From: Actinotalea sp. JY-7876 | GTDB taxonomy: Bacteria > Actinomycetota > Actinomycetes > Actinomycetales > Cellulomonadaceae | Reading direction: 5' to 3' | DNA length: 64,000 nucleotides | Assembly (NCBI RefSeq): GCF_014042015.1 | Contig: NZ_CP059493.1 | Coordinates: 1,984,001 to 2,048,000 of the forward strand | Shown: positions 17,495 to 27,043 of the stretch, piece after piece | How positions within the stretch are numbered: position 1 is the stretch's first letter | Layout of the letters: the number at the start of each line of letters is the position of its first letter | The notes under the pieces: generated by a model | Databases searched by the model: none | Told to the model about the DNA's origin: nothing | Seen by the model: only the letters and a program-made list of their open reading frames with translations | Translations under genes and position numbers: made by a program

Positions 17495-18274
17495 GTGAAG
17501 GCCATCGCCGCTCGCAGGAACCACCGGTTCGCCCCGGTGATCCTGCTCCTGCTGGCGCTGCTCGCCACCGGAGGGCTCTACGCCGCCCTCGCGCCGAGCG
17601 CCGTCAGCGCCACCGCTCCGAGCGAGTCCGACGTCGAGGCCGGCAAGGCGCTGTTCCAGGCGAACTGCGCGACCTGCCACGGCCCCTCGGCCGAGGGCCG
17701 CGACGGTGTCCCCTCGCTCATCGGCGTCGGTGCCGCGTCGGTGGACTTCCAGGTCTCGACCGGCCGCATGCCGATGCAGCAGAACGGCCCGCAGGCCCCC
17801 GCCAAGCCGCCGCAGTTCGACCAGGAGCAGATCCAGCAGCTCGCCGCCTACGTGGCCTCGCTGGGCCCCGGCCCGGCGATCCCCGCCAAGGACCAGGTCG
17901 ACCCCGCGGGCGGCGACGCCGCCAACGGCATGGCGCTCTTCCGCACCAACTGCGCGATGTGCCACGGCTCCATCGGCAAGGGCGGCGCCCTGTCCGAGGG
18001 CAAGTACGCCCCGTCGCTGTCCGGGAGCACGCCCACGCAGATCTACGAGGCGATGCTGACCGGGCCGCAGTCGATGCCCGTGTTCAACGACGCGAACCTC
18101 TCCCCCGATGACAAGCAGGACATCATCGCGTTCCTCGAGGAGCAGAAGGCCGGCGCACCCGGCGGCACCGACCTGGGCTCCGTCGGCCCCGTGGTCGAGG
18201 GCCTGTGGGTGTGGGTCGCGGGCCTTGGCCTGCTCATCGCGTGCTCGGTGTGGATCGGAGCGAAGTCCTCATGA
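17495..18274 (+). CDS. qcrC: Cytochrome bc1 complex diheme cytochrome c subunit
   Basis: 259 residues. One N-terminal helix anchors two cytochrome c domains with heme sites CATCH and CAMCH, and a second membrane helix sits near the C terminus (GLWVWVAGLGLLIACSVWIG). The diheme form replaces soluble cytochrome c by passing electrons directly from bc1 to aa3 oxidase. GTG 17495 is used because GAGGAA lies 8 bases before it. The stop overlaps the qcrA start (ATGA). Confidence 0.94.
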   Translation: MKAIAARRNHRFAPVILLLLALLATGGLYAALAPSAVSATAPSESDVEAGKALFQANCATCHGPSAEGRDGVPSLIGVGAASVDFQVSTGRMPMQQNGPQAPAKPPQFDQEQIQQLAAYVASLGPGPAIPAKDQVDPAGGDAANGMALFRTNCAMCHGSIGKGGALSEGKYAPSLSGSTPTQIYEAMLTGPQSMPVFNDANLSPDDKQDIIAFLEEQKAGAPGGTDLGSVGPVVEGLWVWVAGLGLLIACSVWIGAKSS

Positions 18275-19299
18275 CGACCGACAACAGCGGCGGCGAGCTC
18301 ACCGTCCAGCGCGACGAGCAGGGTCTGCCGGAGCGCTTCGAGAACCCGGGGCTCCCCCCGCACCGCGACCGCATGGCGGACCACGACCCGGCGGCCGCCA
18401 AGCGCGCCGAGCGGCAGGTCGTCGTCCTGTTCCTGCTGTCCATCGTCGGCACGATCGGCACGCTCGTCGCGTACTTCCTGGTGCGGCCGGGCGAGACGGT
18501 CGAGAGCATGCGTCTGTCGAACCTGCTGCTGGGGATCGGCCTGTTCCTGGCCATGTTCACCATCGGCGCCGGCGCCGTGCACTGGGCCAAGGTCCTCATG
18601 TCCGACCACGAGCGGTCCGAGCAGCGTCACCCGCAGCGCAGCGACGCAGCGGTCCGGGCCGAGGCCGTCCAGCAGCTCAAGGACGGCGTCGAGGACTCCG
18701 GCATCCAGCGGCGCGGCGTCCTCAAGGGCGCCGTCGTGACCGCCCTCGCCCTCGCGCCGCTCAGCGTCGCGGTCCCCCTGATCGGCGACGTCGGGGGCAA
18801 CTGGGACATCAACGCCTTCCGCCACACGGTGTGGCGCAAGGGCAAGCGCCTCACGCGTGACCCCTCCGGCAAGCCCATCCGCGCGGCCGACGTGACGATC
18901 GGCTCGGTCTTCCACGTCATCCCGGAGGGCCTGCGCGAGGAGTCGCACTGGATCGAGGAGAAGGCCAAGGCCGTCGTCCTCATGGTCCGGATCGACCCGC
19001 AGGTGCTCAAGGAGGCCGAGGACAAGAAGGACTGGTCCTACGAGGGCATCGTCGCCTACTCGAAGATCTGCACCCACGTGGGCTGCCCCGTGGCGCTCTA
19101 CGAGCAGCAGACGCACCACCTGCTGTGCCCGTGCCACCAGAGCACCTTCGACATGGCGGACGGCGCGAAGGTCGTCTTCGGCCCCGCCAGCCGCGCGCTG
19201 CCCCAGCTGCCGATCACGGTCGACGACGAGGGCTACCTGGTCGCGCAGAGCGACTTCCACGAACCGATCGGCCCGAGCTACTGGGAGCGGCTGAAGTGA
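18271..19299 (+). CDS. qcrA: Cytochrome bc1 complex Rieske iron-sulfur subunit
   Basis: 342 residues. Three membrane helices in the N-terminal half, the actinobacterial form, are followed by a Rieske domain. The [2Fe-2S] ligands are C267 and H269 in CTHVGC and C286 and H289 in CPCH, with the structural disulfide cysteines C272 and C288. Overlaps qcrC by four bases upstream and qcrB by four bases (GTGA) downstream, so translation of the three is coupled. Confidence 0.95.
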   Translation: MTTDNSGGELTVQRDEQGLPERFENPGLPPHRDRMADHDPAAAKRAERQVVVLFLLSIVGTIGTLVAYFLVRPGETVESMRLSNLLLGIGLFLAMFTIGAGAVHWAKVLMSDHERSEQRHPQRSDAAVRAEAVQQLKDGVEDSGIQRRGVLKGAVVTALALAPLSVAVPLIGDVGGNWDINAFRHTVWRKGKRLTRDPSGKPIRAADVTIGSVFHVIPEGLREESHWIEEKAKAVVLMVRIDPQVLKEAEDKKDWSYEGIVAYSKICTHVGCPVALYEQQTHHLLCPCHQSTFDMADGAKVVFGPASRALPQLPITVDDEGYLVAQSDFHEPIGPSYWERLK

Positions 19300-21032
19300 G
19301 CACTCGAGCAACCGGGGCCCAGCGCACCGCTGGCGGTGCCGCCGACTACCTGGACCAGCGCACGGGCATCAGCCTGGCGGTGAAGAGCTTCGCCCGGAAG
19401 ATCTTCCCGGACCACTGGTCCTTCCTCCTGGGCGAGATCGCCCTCTACTCGTTCGTGGTCCTGCTCATCACGGGCTTCTTCCTCACCATGTTCTTCGTGC
19501 CCAGCATGGGGCTCATCGAGTACGAGGGGCCGTTCGCGCCGATGAACGGCGTGGAGATGTCCGAGGCCTTCGCCTCGACGCTCGACCTGTCGTTCGAGGT
19601 GACCGGCGGCCTGCTCATGCGCCAGATCCACCACTGGGCGGCGCTGATGTTCATGGCGTCGATCGTCACGCACATGATGCGCGTGTTCTTCACGGGTGCC
19701 TTCCGCAAGCCCCGCGAGGTCAACTGGCTCGTCGGCTTCGTCCTGATGATCCTCGGCCTCGCGGCCGGCTTCACGGGCTACTCGCTGCCGGACGACGTGC
19801 TCTCGGGCAACGGCCTGCGCATCACCGACGGCGTCGTGAAGTCGATCCCGCTCGTCGGCGCCTACCTGTCGTACTTCATCTTCGGCGGCGAGTTCCCGGG
19901 CGAGCACATCATCCCGCGCCTGTTCACGCTGCACATCCTGCTCGTGCCCGCGCTGATCCTCGCGCTCGTCGGGCTGCACCTCTTCCTGGTGGTGCTGCAC
20001 AAGCACACGCACTTCCCCGGGCCGGGTCGCACGGACCGCAACGTCGTCGGCTTCCCCCTGTTCCCGGTGTACGTCGCCAAGGCCGGTGGCTTCTTCTTCA
20101 TCGTGTTCGGCGTGCTCGCCCTGATGGGCGGGACCCTGAGCATCAACCCCGTCTGGAACTACGGCCCGTACGACCCCTCACCGGTCGCGGCGGGCGCACA
20201 ACCGGACTGGTACATGCTCTTCCTCGAGGGTGCGCTCCGCCTCATGCCAGGTCAGGGCACCGAGTGGGTGATCGGCGGGTACACCCTGTCGCTGAACGTG
20301 CTGGTCCCGGCCGTGGTCGTGCCCGGGGTGCTGTTCACCCTGCTCGCGGCCTACCCGTTCATTGAGGCGTGGGCCACGGGCGACAAGCGCGAGCACCACG
20401 TGCTCGACCGGCCGCGGAACGCGCCGGTGCGCACGGCGGTCGGCGTCGCGATCCTCATGGCGTTCTTCATCCTCATCCTGGCGGGCTCGAACGACATCAT
20501 CGCGACGCACTTCGGGATGTCGATCAACGACATCACGTGGGCGTTCCGCATCCTGTTCTTCGTGGCACCGGTCGTGGCGTTCGTGGTCACCAAGCGCCTG
20601 TGCCTCGGCCTGCAGCGCAAGGACCGCGAGATCGTCCTGCACGGCCAGGAGACGGGGCGCATCGTGCGGTTCGCGAACGGCGAGTACGTCGAGGTCCACG
20701 AGCCGCTCGACGAGTACGAGCGCTGGATCCGCGTCCAGTACGAGCCCCGGCGCCCGCTGGAGCTCGCGCCGGCCGAGGACGAGCGCGGCGTGCGCCGCAA
20801 GGGCTACCGCAAGGACGCCCTGCGGGCGCGGGTCTCGCGGTTCTTCTACGAGGACCGGGTCGAGCCCGTCACACCCGCCGAGCTCGCGGCCGCGCACTCG
20901 CACGGAGAGCACGACGCCCTGCCCGCCGGCGAGGAGACCGCCCAGGTCGGCGCGGGTACGGGCGGGCGCCACAGCGCGGCCGAGGCACCGCTCGGCACCG
21001 ACGCCTCGAACGGCCCCGTCCAGGGCCACTGA
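19296..21032 (+). CDS. qcrB: Cytochrome bc1 complex cytochrome b subunit
   Basis: 578 residues. Core cytochrome b of eight or nine helices, with heme-b histidines in the RQIHHWAA and HMMRVFFTG region and the later LHILLVPALILALVGLH helix. The C-terminal 120 or so residues are a cytosolic extension, ending in an acidic, His-containing tail (AAAHSHGEHDALPAG). It starts at the GTG inside the qcrA stop. Carries the quinol-oxidation site. Hairpin at 21070-21111 probably ends the operon. Confidence 0.95.
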   Translation: MSTRATGAQRTAGGAADYLDQRTGISLAVKSFARKIFPDHWSFLLGEIALYSFVVLLITGFFLTMFFVPSMGLIEYEGPFAPMNGVEMSEAFASTLDLSFEVTGGLLMRQIHHWAALMFMASIVTHMMRVFFTGAFRKPREVNWLVGFVLMILGLAAGFTGYSLPDDVLSGNGLRITDGVVKSIPLVGAYLSYFIFGGEFPGEHIIPRLFTLHILLVPALILALVGLHLFLVVLHKHTHFPGPGRTDRNVVGFPLFPVYVAKAGGFFFIVFGVLALMGGTLSINPVWNYGPYDPSPVAAGAQPDWYMLFLEGALRLMPGQGTEWVIGGYTLSLNVLVPAVVVPGVLFTLLAAYPFIEAWATGDKREHHVLDRPRNAPVRTAVGVAILMAFFILILAGSNDIIATHFGMSINDITWAFRILFFVAPVVAFVVTKRLCLGLQRKDREIVLHGQETGRIVRFANGEYVEVHEPLDEYERWIRVQYEPRRPLELAPAEDERGVRRKGYRKDALRARVSRFFYEDRVEPVTPAELAAAHSHGEHDALPAGEETAQVGAGTGGRHSAAEAPLGTDASNGPVQGH

Positions 21033-21069
21033 GGTGCAGGACGACTGAAGATCGACCACAGTGAGCACC

Positions 21070-21111
21070 AGGGCTCGCTGCGCGGCGCACTCGCGCCGCG
21101 CGGCGAGCCCT
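21070..21111. terminator. Terminator of the ctaE-qcrCAB operon
   Basis: A 19-bp stem (21070-21088 with 21093-21111, one G-U pair at 79/102) closes on an ACTC loop. Confidence 0.8.
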
Positions 21112-21196
21112 GACCGCATCGGCCCACCGCCGGTGCCCGCACGACAGCATGACCGAGCCGTCGCGAACCCCGCGACCTGACCGGAGGAGCCGATCC

Positions 21197-21826
21197 ATGG
21201 CCCAGTACGCCCTGCCCGACCTGCCCTACGACTACGCGGCGCTGGAGCCGCACATCTCGGGGCGCATCATGCAGCTGCACCACGACAAGCACCACGCGAC
21301 CTACGTGGCGGGCGCGAACACGGCCCTCGAGAAGCTCGCCGAGGCCCGCGAGAAGGGCGACTTCGCCGCGATCAACCTGCACGAGAAGAACCTGGCCTTC
21401 AACCTCGGCGGCCACGTCAACCACTCGGCGTTCTGGCAGAACCTCTCCCCCGAGGGCGGCGACCGGCCCGTGGGCGAGCTCGCGGCCGCGATCGACGAGT
21501 TCTTCGGCTCGTTCGACGGGTTCCAGGCGCACTTCGCCGCCACGGCGCTGGGTATCCAGGGCTCCGGCTGGGCCATCCTCGCGTGGGACTCGGTCGGCCA
21601 GAAGCTCGGCATCTTCCAGCTCTACGACCAGCAGGGCAACATCCCGCTGGGCATCGTCCCGATCGTGCTGCTGGACATGTGGGAGCACGCCTTCTACCTC
21701 GACTACGTCAACGTCAAGGCGGACTACGTCAAGGCGTGGTGGAACATCGTCAACTGGGCCGACGCCGGTGCGCGCTTCGAGCGGGCCCGGACCCAGACGC
21801 AGGGCCTCATCGTCCCCTTCGCCTGA
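21197..21826 (+). CDS. sodA: Superoxide dismutase (Fe/Mn family)
   Basis: 209 residues. Converts superoxide to oxygen and peroxide. The four metal ligands are visible: a histidine of QLHHDKHH (H28), H76 in HVNHSAFW, D160 and H164 in DMWEHAFY. Iron or manganese cannot be decided from this alone. CGGAGGAG lies 8 bases before the ATG. Its place between the bc1 and oxidase operons, which leak superoxide, fits its role. Confidence 0.95.
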   Translation: MAQYALPDLPYDYAALEPHISGRIMQLHHDKHHATYVAGANTALEKLAEAREKGDFAAINLHEKNLAFNLGGHVNHSAFWQNLSPEGGDRPVGELAAAIDEFFGSFDGFQAHFAATALGIQGSGWAILAWDSVGQKLGIFQLYDQQGNIPLGIVPIVLLDMWEHAFYLDYVNVKADYVKAWWNIVNWADAGARFERARTQTQGLIVPFA

Positions 21827-21940
21827 GCTCCACCCCTCCCCGGAGGGTGATCGACCCCGCGGGCGCGGGCGCGCACACAGCGCGCCCGCGCCCGCCGTCG
21901 TCCCGCCACCGCACGACGCCCTCGCCCCACGACCCCGCTC

Positions 21941-21993
21941 GCCCGGTTCTGGCACCCATCCCGCGCGTGGACACCCGGATCGGTGCCAAAACG
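21941..21993 (+). repeat. Palindromic intergenic repeat, copy 1
   Basis: Begins GCCCGGTTCTGGCACC and ends CGGTGCCAAAACG. The two ends are near-complementary, and inner CATCC and CCGGAT arms can also pair. Differs from copy 2 at only a handful of positions. Confidence 0.85.
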
Positions 21994-22112
21994 TCCGCGC
22001 GAGCGGCGGCCGCGGCGGACGAGGCCACGCACAAGACCGACGCCCGGCCGCGTGGACGGCGGGACCCTGGGACGTCGAGACCGCGCGCCAGCTACCCCCG
22101 CGATGAGCGCAC

Positions 22113-22166
22113 GCCCGGTTTTGGCACCCATCCGGCGCGTGGACACCCGGATCGGTGCCAGAACCG
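22113..22166 (+). repeat. Palindromic intergenic repeat, copy 2
   Basis: Direct repeat of the element 172 bp upstream. Ends GGTTTTGGCACC and GGTGCCAGAACC are complementary except at one base, giving a long cruciform with inner arms CATCCGG/CCGGATCGG. Confidence 0.85.
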
Positions 22167-22190
22167 CGGAGAGAGGGCGGGCCGGGGACG

Positions 22191-22230
22191 ACGACGCCCG
22201 CCCGCCCCCTGAGGGGCGGACGGGCGTCGT
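22191..22230. terminator. Terminator of the ctaCDF operon
   Basis: An 18-bp stem (22191-22208 with 22213-22230, one mismatch) around a CTGA loop, 34 bp past the ctaF stop on the minus strand. Confidence 0.8.
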
Positions 22231-22263
22231 GGTCGGCGCGCGGTTCGGTGCGCGCGCTCAGTG

Positions 22264-22662
22264 TCAGTGGGCGTGCTGTCCGCGGGAGAACTCGAAGACC
22301 CAGCCGACGAGGCCGATGGCACCGAGGCCGGCGCCGATGGCCAGCAGCCACCAGCCGATCGCGAGCGACGCGAACGCGACGGCCGCGCCCGCGGCGAGGA
22401 CCAGGGGCCACCAGCTCCACGGGCTGAAGACGCCCTGCTCGCCGGCACCCTGCTCGATGTCGGCGTACGGGTCGTCCTCGGGACGCGCGTCGATCTTGCG
22501 CGAGAGGATCGCCAGGTACCCGCCCACCATGGCGACGAGCCCGGCGGTGAGGAACAGGCAGGCCACGCCGACCGGCTCCCACCGGCTCCAGAAGCCGTAG
22601 ACGACCCCGACGAGGATGAAGAAGGGGACGAAGGCCAGGAACAGTCGCGTCTCGAACTTCAT
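22264..22662 (-). CDS. ctaF: Cytochrome c oxidase subunit IV (actinobacterial)
   Basis: 132 residues with four predicted helices in two pairs separated by a hydrophilic loop ([14 protein letters not shown], about residues 57-70). Corresponds to Rv2199c and the actinobacterial aa3 oxidase accessory subunit. The ATG at 22662 overlaps the ctaD stop by four bases. Last gene of ctaC-ctaD-ctaF. Confidence 0.92.
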   Translation of the reverse strand: MKFETRLFLAFVPFFILVGVVYGFWSRWEPVGVACLFLTAGLVAMVGGYLAILSRKIDARPEDDPYADIEQGAGEQGVFSPWSWWPLVLAAGAAVAFASLAIGWWLLAIGAGLGAIGLVGWVFEFSRGQHAH

Positions 22663-24503
22663 CGCTGGTCCTCGTCCTTCGCGTTGCCACCGTCGGTCAC
22701 GTCGTCGCCGGGCTCCGGGCGCCGACCCTCGTCGACGATCGTCGCCGACGACTGCTCGGGCTCGGCGTCGCCGGTCGCCAGCCGCTCGGCCGCCAGGGAC
22801 GTCTGCCCGCGGCGGTCGCCCTCCCAGTCCAGCGGCCCGGCGTCGGGCTCGACGTGGTCCATGGCCGCGACCTCGGGGTGGTGCAGGTCGAAGGCCGGGC
22901 GCTCGGACCGGATGCGCGGCAGCGACGTGAAGTTGTGCCGCGGCGGCGGGCACGACGTCGCCCACTCGAGCGAGTTCCCGTAGCCCCACGGGTCGTCGAC
23001 CGTGACCGTCGGCGCCTTGCGCCAGGTCACGTAGACGTTCCACAGGAACGGCAGCGTGGACGCGGCCAGGACCATCGAGCCGATCGTCGAGACCTGGTTC
23101 ATCCAGGTGAAGCCGTCCTCCGGCATGTAGTCGGCGTAGCGCCGCGGCATGCCCTGCGCACCGAGCCAGTGCTGGATGAGGAACGTCGCGTGGAAGCCGA
23201 AGAACAGCAGCCAGAAGTGGATCTTGCCGAGACGCTCGTCGAGCATCTTGCCGGTGAACTTGGGCCACCAGAAGTAGAAGCCGGCGAACATCGCGAACAC
23301 GACGGTGCCGAACACCACGTAGTGGAAGTGGGCCACGACGAAGTACGTGTCGGAGACGTGGAAGTCGAGCGCCGGGCTGGACAGGATCACGCCGGTCAGA
23401 CCGCCGAAGAGGAAGGTGACCAGGAACCCGAGCGACCACAGCATGGGCGTCTCGAACGTCAGCTTCCCGCGCCACATCGTGCCGATCCAGTTGAAGAACT
23501 TCACACCGGTCGGTACCGCGATGAGCATGGTCATGAGCGCGAAGAACGGCAGCAGGACGGCGCCCGTGACGTACATGTGGTGCGCCCACACGGTGACGGA
23601 CAGGGCCGCGATCGCGATCGTCGCGTAGACCAGGCCCTTGTAGCCGAAGAGCGGCTTGCGGCTGAACACCGGGAAGATCTCGGAGACGATGCCGAAGAAC
23701 GGCAGCGCGATGATGTAGACCTCGGGGTGCCCGAAGAACCAGAACAGGTGCTGCCACAGGATGGCGCCCCCGTGCTCCGGGTTGAACACCTGCGAGCCGA
23801 AGCGCCGGTCGGAGCCGAGCGCGAACAGCGCCGCCGCAAGCGGCGGGAACGCCATGAGCACGAGCAGGCTCGTCACCAGGGTGTTCCAGGTGAAGATCGG
23901 CATCCGGAACATCGTCATGCCGGGGGCACGCATGGTCAGGATCGTGGTGATGAAGTTGACCGCACCGAGGATCGTCCCGAAGCCACCGAGCGCGAGGCCG
24001 AAGACCCAGAGGTCACCGCCGAGCCCTGGCGAGTACGTCGTCGTCGACAGCGGTGTGTACGCGAACCAGCCGAACGACGCGGCACCCTGCGGGGTGAAGA
24101 AGCCGGAGACCGCGATGAGGCCGCCGAACAGGTAGAACCAGTACGCCAGCATGTTCAGGCGCGGGAACGCGACGTCGGGCGCGCCGATCTGGAGCGGCAT
24201 GATCACGTTGGCGAAGCCCGCGAACAGCGGCGTCGCGAACAGCAGCAGCATGATCGTGCCGTGCATCGTGAAGAGCTGGTTGTACTGCTCCTTGCTCTGC
24301 ACGATCTGGATCCCCGGCTCGAAGAGCTCGGCGCGGATCACCAGGGCCATGAGCCCCGCGATGCAGAAGAAGAAGAACGACGAGATCAGGTACAGGTAAC
24401 CGATCGTCTTGTGGTCGGTCGACGTGATCCAGCGGACGATCGCCCGGCCACGTCCCTGGTGGCGGGGAGTGAGCCCCGGCACCGTCTCGACTGCCGCGGC
24501 CAT
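22659..24503 (-). CDS. ctaD: Cytochrome c oxidase subunit I
   Basis: 614 residues. Twelve-helix catalytic subunit that binds heme a and the heme a3-CuB centre. [14 protein letters not shown] opens the first helix. The CuB histidine and cross-linked tyrosine lie in [11 protein letters not shown], the His-His pair in WAHHMY, and the heme histidines in HFHYV. The C-terminal tail of about 60 residues is hydrophilic. Start and ctaC stop overlap as TGATG. In M. tuberculosis ctaD is elsewhere, so the ctaCDF grouping differs from that backbone. Confidence 0.96.
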   Translation of the reverse strand: MAAAVETVPGLTPRHQGRGRAIVRWITSTDHKTIGYLYLISSFFFFCIAGLMALVIRAELFEPGIQIVQSKEQYNQLFTMHGTIMLLLFATPLFAGFANVIMPLQIGAPDVAFPRLNMLAYWFYLFGGLIAVSGFFTPQGAASFGWFAYTPLSTTTYSPGLGGDLWVFGLALGGFGTILGAVNFITTILTMRAPGMTMFRMPIFTWNTLVTSLLVLMAFPPLAAALFALGSDRRFGSQVFNPEHGGAILWQHLFWFFGHPEVYIIALPFFGIVSEIFPVFSRKPLFGYKGLVYATIAIAALSVTVWAHHMYVTGAVLLPFFALMTMLIAVPTGVKFFNWIGTMWRGKLTFETPMLWSLGFLVTFLFGGLTGVILSSPALDFHVSDTYFVVAHFHYVVFGTVVFAMFAGFYFWWPKFTGKMLDERLGKIHFWLLFFGFHATFLIQHWLGAQGMPRRYADYMPEDGFTWMNQVSTIGSMVLAASTLPFLWNVYVTWRKAPTVTVDDPWGYGNSLEWATSCPPPRHNFTSLPRIRSERPAFDLHHPEVAAMDHVEPDAGPLDWEGDRRGQTSLAAERLATGDAEPEQSSATIVDEGRRPEPGDDVTDGGNAKDEDQR

Positions 24504-25387
24504 CAGCCCTCTCCCGTCGGGATCGCGTTGTCGTCGCCGCGGTTCTGCGTGCGATCGAGGTCGGAGCCGAGGAAGCCGGTCTGGCCGGCCTCACGCAGCT
24601 CCTCCATCTGGGCGTCGTACTCCTCGCGCGAGACCACCGCGACGTTGAAGAGCATCCCGGAGTGGAACTCGCCGCAGAACTCGGCGCACTTGCCGGCGTA
24701 GACGCCCTCGGCGGTCGGCACGACCTGGAAGACGTTCGGACGGCCGGGGATCATGTCCTTCTTGTAGAGGAAGGCGGGGACCCAGAACGAGTGCACGACG
24801 TCGCGCGAGGTCAGGTGGATCTCCACCCGCTCGTCGACCGGCAGGTACAGGGTCGGCACCTCGTCCGGGTTGCCGGGCGCGCCCACGTCGATCGTGTGCA
24901 CGCCGGTCTCGTAGACGTTGTCGTCGAGGTAGTTGAAGTCCCAGCTCCACTGCTTGCCGACCACCTGGACGGTGAGGTCGGGCTCGGCGCTGATGTCCTC
25001 GATCGCCGCGGTGTCGCGCTCCGTGTAGAAGTACAGGACACCGATCATGAGGATCGGGAGGATCACGTACATGATCTCGAGCGGCACGTGGTACCGGAGC
25101 TGGACCGGGAGCGTGTCGTCGTCGCGCCGCTTCCGGTAGACCGCGACGCACCACAGGATCAGGCCCCAGGTGATGAGCCCGACGATGAGGGCCGCGATCC
25201 AGGATCCGGTCCACAGCGTGGTGATGCGCTCGGTCATGTTGGTGACCTGCTCGCCGTCCTCCCGACCCGGGAGGTAGCCCCTCTGGGCCTCGGCGGAGCA
25301 GCCGGTCGCGACCAGCGTCACGACGACGGCGAGCGCCGAGAGACGGGCGACGCCCGACCGGCGTCGACGGGGGTGTTGCGCGTCCAA
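24503..25387 (-). CDS. ctaC: Cytochrome c oxidase subunit II (lipoprotein)
   Basis: 294 residues. N terminus is a lipoprotein signal with lipobox VATGC (Cys at about 30). Two membrane helices follow, then the extracellular cupredoxin domain whose CuA ligands appear in [12 protein letters not shown], with GKQWSWDF as the conserved aromatic electron-entry patch. The apparent start is TTG at 25387 with GAGAGG seven bases upstream; no ATG or GTG is available before the signal sequence. Head of the minus-strand operon. Confidence 0.93.
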   Translation of the reverse strand: MDAQHPRRRRSGVARLSALAVVVTLVATGCSAEAQRGYLPGREDGEQVTNMTERITTLWTGSWIAALIVGLITWGLILWCVAVYRKRRDDDTLPVQLRYHVPLEIMYVILPILMIGVLYFYTERDTAAIEDISAEPDLTVQVVGKQWSWDFNYLDDNVYETGVHTIDVGAPGNPDEVPTLYLPVDERVEIHLTSRDVVHSFWVPAFLYKKDMIPGRPNVFQVVPTAEGVYAGKCAEFCGEFHSGMLFNVAVVSREEYDAQMEELREAGQTGFLGSDLDRTQNRGDDNAIPTGEG

Positions 25388-25467
25388 GGGGTGCCTCTCG
25401 TGTCATGCGGCCTCGGTCGGGCGGCACCGTGGGCGCGCCTACCGGGACTTTCGTCCTCGACGGGATC

Positions 25468-25473
25468 ACCCTA
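25468..25473 (-). promoter_or_regulatory. Candidate -10 for the ctaCDF operon
   Basis: TAGGGT on the minus strand about 80 bases before the ctaC start, giving a leader of about 75 nt. Best hexamer in the gap. Confidence 0.35.
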
Positions 25474-25518
25474 GCGTGCGTGGGACGGCCTGCAGGTCGG
25501 GCGGCACGCCGTGACGGC

Positions 25519-25524
25519 TACCGT
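25519..25524 (+). promoter_or_regulatory. -10 element of the cysteine-desulfurase-like gene
   Basis: TACCGT followed by 7 bases and the GTG at 25532. Picks 25532 over the upstream in-frame GTG at 25511. Confidence 0.5.
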
Positions 25525-25531
25525 GACGCAC

Positions 25532-26698
25532 GTGACTCCAGCACCGGCGCCCCCGCACGGGCACGGCCGCGCCCGGACCCACCTGGACGCCGCCGGGCGC
25601 GCGCCCGTGCATCCCGCGGCCCGCGAGGCGTACGACGCCGCGCTCGCCGAGGGCTGGGCCGACCCGCGACGCCTGCACGCCGAGGGACGCCGGGCGCGGC
25701 TCCTGCTCGAGCAGGCGCGCGAGTCGCTCGCCGCGGCCCTCGGCTGCCGCACCGCCGAGCTGCACCTCGTGGCGAACCACACGACGGCGCTGCACGCCGG
25801 GGTCCGGGCCGTCGCCCGCGGGCGGCGCCGCGTCGGACGCGCCGTCGTCGCCTCGGCCGTGGAACGCGCGGCCGTCCTCGCCGCGGGGCGCTGGGTCGCC
25901 GGCGACGCGCTCACGCTCGTCGGCGTGGACCGCCACGGCCGCGTCGACGTCGACGCGTTCGCGGCGGCGCTGACCTCCGACGGCGTGGCCGTCGCCGCCC
26001 TGCAGCACGCGAACGGTGAGGTGGGGACCCTTCAGCCCCTCGCGGCCGCGCACGAGGCGGCCCGCGCGGCGGGAGTGCCGCTGCTCGTGGACGCCGGTTC
26101 GAGCGTCGGCCACGTGCCCGTGCCCGACGCCTGGGACCTCCTCGCCGCCGACCCCGGCGACTGGGGCGCGCCCCCCGGCGTCGGGCTGCTCGCGGTGCGC
26201 GCGCGCGTCCGGGCGACGCCCGACGCGCCGGAGGACGAGGACGCGTGGAGCCCCGGCGGCGTCAATGTCCCGGCCGCCTTCGCCGCCGCCGTCTCGCTCC
26301 AGGCCGTCCTCGCCGAGCGCGACGAGGCCGACGCGCGCCGCCGCCGGCTGGTCGACCGGGTGCGGGCGGCGGCCGCCGCCGTCCCCGACGTGGACGTGGT
26401 GGGCGATCCCGTCGACCGTCTCCCCCACGTCCTGACGTTCTCGTGCCTCTACGTCGACGGCGAGGCGATCGTGGGCGAGCTCGACCGGCGCGGCTTCGCG
26501 GTCGGCTCGGGCTCGGCCTGCACGTCCAGCGCGCTCGAGCCGAGCCACGTGCTCGCCGCGATGGGTGCGCTGACCCACGGCAACATCCGGCTCACGCTGC
26601 CGGCACGCGTGGACGCCACGGACGTCGAGCGCTTCGTGGCCGAGCTGCCGCACGCCGTCGCCGCCGTGCGCGACGCCGCGGGGGTGGTCGGGCTGTGA
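25532..26698 (+). CDS. Cysteine-desulfurase-like protein lacking the PLP lysine
   Basis: 388 residues with the fold of class V aminotransferases (IscS/NifS). The mobile catalytic cysteine is kept as C330 in GSGSACTSSALEPSHVL. HANGEVGTLQP (N161) and LLVDAGSSVGH (D187) match cofactor-pocket segments, although the usual glutamine after the aspartate is serine. The cofactor lysine motif (normally SxHKxxGPKG) is replaced by ADPGDWGAPPGVG at about 206-218, and the whole protein contains no lysine. It therefore cannot form the normal PLP aldimine. The next gene, overlapping by GTGA, encodes a TusA sulfur carrier. I infer a sulfur-relay or scaffold role; a conventional desulfurase is unlikely. Confidence 0.8.
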   Translation: MTPAPAPPHGHGRARTHLDAAGRAPVHPAAREAYDAALAEGWADPRRLHAEGRRARLLLEQARESLAAALGCRTAELHLVANHTTALHAGVRAVARGRRRVGRAVVASAVERAAVLAAGRWVAGDALTLVGVDRHGRVDVDAFAAALTSDGVAVAALQHANGEVGTLQPLAAAHEAARAAGVPLLVDAGSSVGHVPVPDAWDLLAADPGDWGAPPGVGLLAVRARVRATPDAPEDEDAWSPGGVNVPAAFAAAVSLQAVLAERDEADARRRRLVDRVRAAAAAVPDVDVVGDPVDRLPHVLTFSCLYVDGEAIVGELDRRGFAVGSGSACTSSALEPSHVLAAMGALTHGNIRLTLPARVDATDVERFVAELPHAVAAVRDAAGVVGL

Positions 26699-26961
26699 CG
26701 GGCGCCGACGGCGGGCGCCCGGACGACGTCGTCCGCGTGGACGCGCGCGGGCTGCGCTGCCCGCTGCCCGTGATCCGCCTGGCGGCCGCGGCGAGGGACC
26801 TGGTGCCGGGCACGCTCGTCGAGGTGCTCTGGACGGACCCCGCGGCGCGCAACGACGTGCCCGCCTGGGCCAGGATGCGCGGCCACGCCGTCGAGGAGCC
26901 GGAGCCCGGCGGCCCGCCCGGCGCCACGCGCGTCCGGCTCGGCGGACCCACCGCCGACTGA
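26695..26961 (+). CDS. tusA: TusA-family sulfur carrier protein
   Basis: 88 residues. The conserved motif DARGLRCPLPVIRLA places the persulfide-carrying cysteine at C22. TDPAARNDVPAWARMRGH is the usual second half of the family. Starts inside the stop of the desulfurase-like gene, so the two are made together; in some actinobacteria the two domains are fused. Likely receives or donates sulfur in that pair. Ends at a hairpin shared with the convergent Fe-S gene. Confidence 0.9.
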   Translation: MTGADGGRPDDVVRVDARGLRCPLPVIRLAAAARDLVPGTLVEVLWTDPAARNDVPAWARMRGHAVEEPEPGGPPGATRVRLGGPTAD

Positions 26962-26980
26962 ACGGGCCCGGGCACGACGA

Positions 26981-27005
26981 AGGGCCGGCACCAGGTGCCG
27001 GCCCT
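26981..27005. terminator. Hairpin between tusA and the ErpA-type gene
   Basis: AGGGCCGGCA (26981-26990) pairs perfectly with TGCCGGCCCT (26996-27005), loop CCAGG. Confidence 0.75.
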
Positions 27006-27043
27006 CCGAGGTCGTCAGGACGCCGCGGCGCCCAGGGGTGGCC

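Larger units (their letters stand above)
21827..22263. other. 437-bp intergenic region with duplicated palindromic repeat
   Basis: No gene is credible here. The stretch holds two copies of a ~53-bp palindromic element (21941-21993 and 22113-22166), about 120 bp of unassigned GC-rich sequence between them, and the ctaF terminator hairpin at 22191-22230. No promoter-like hexamer with a coding start was seen. Confidence 0.75.
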
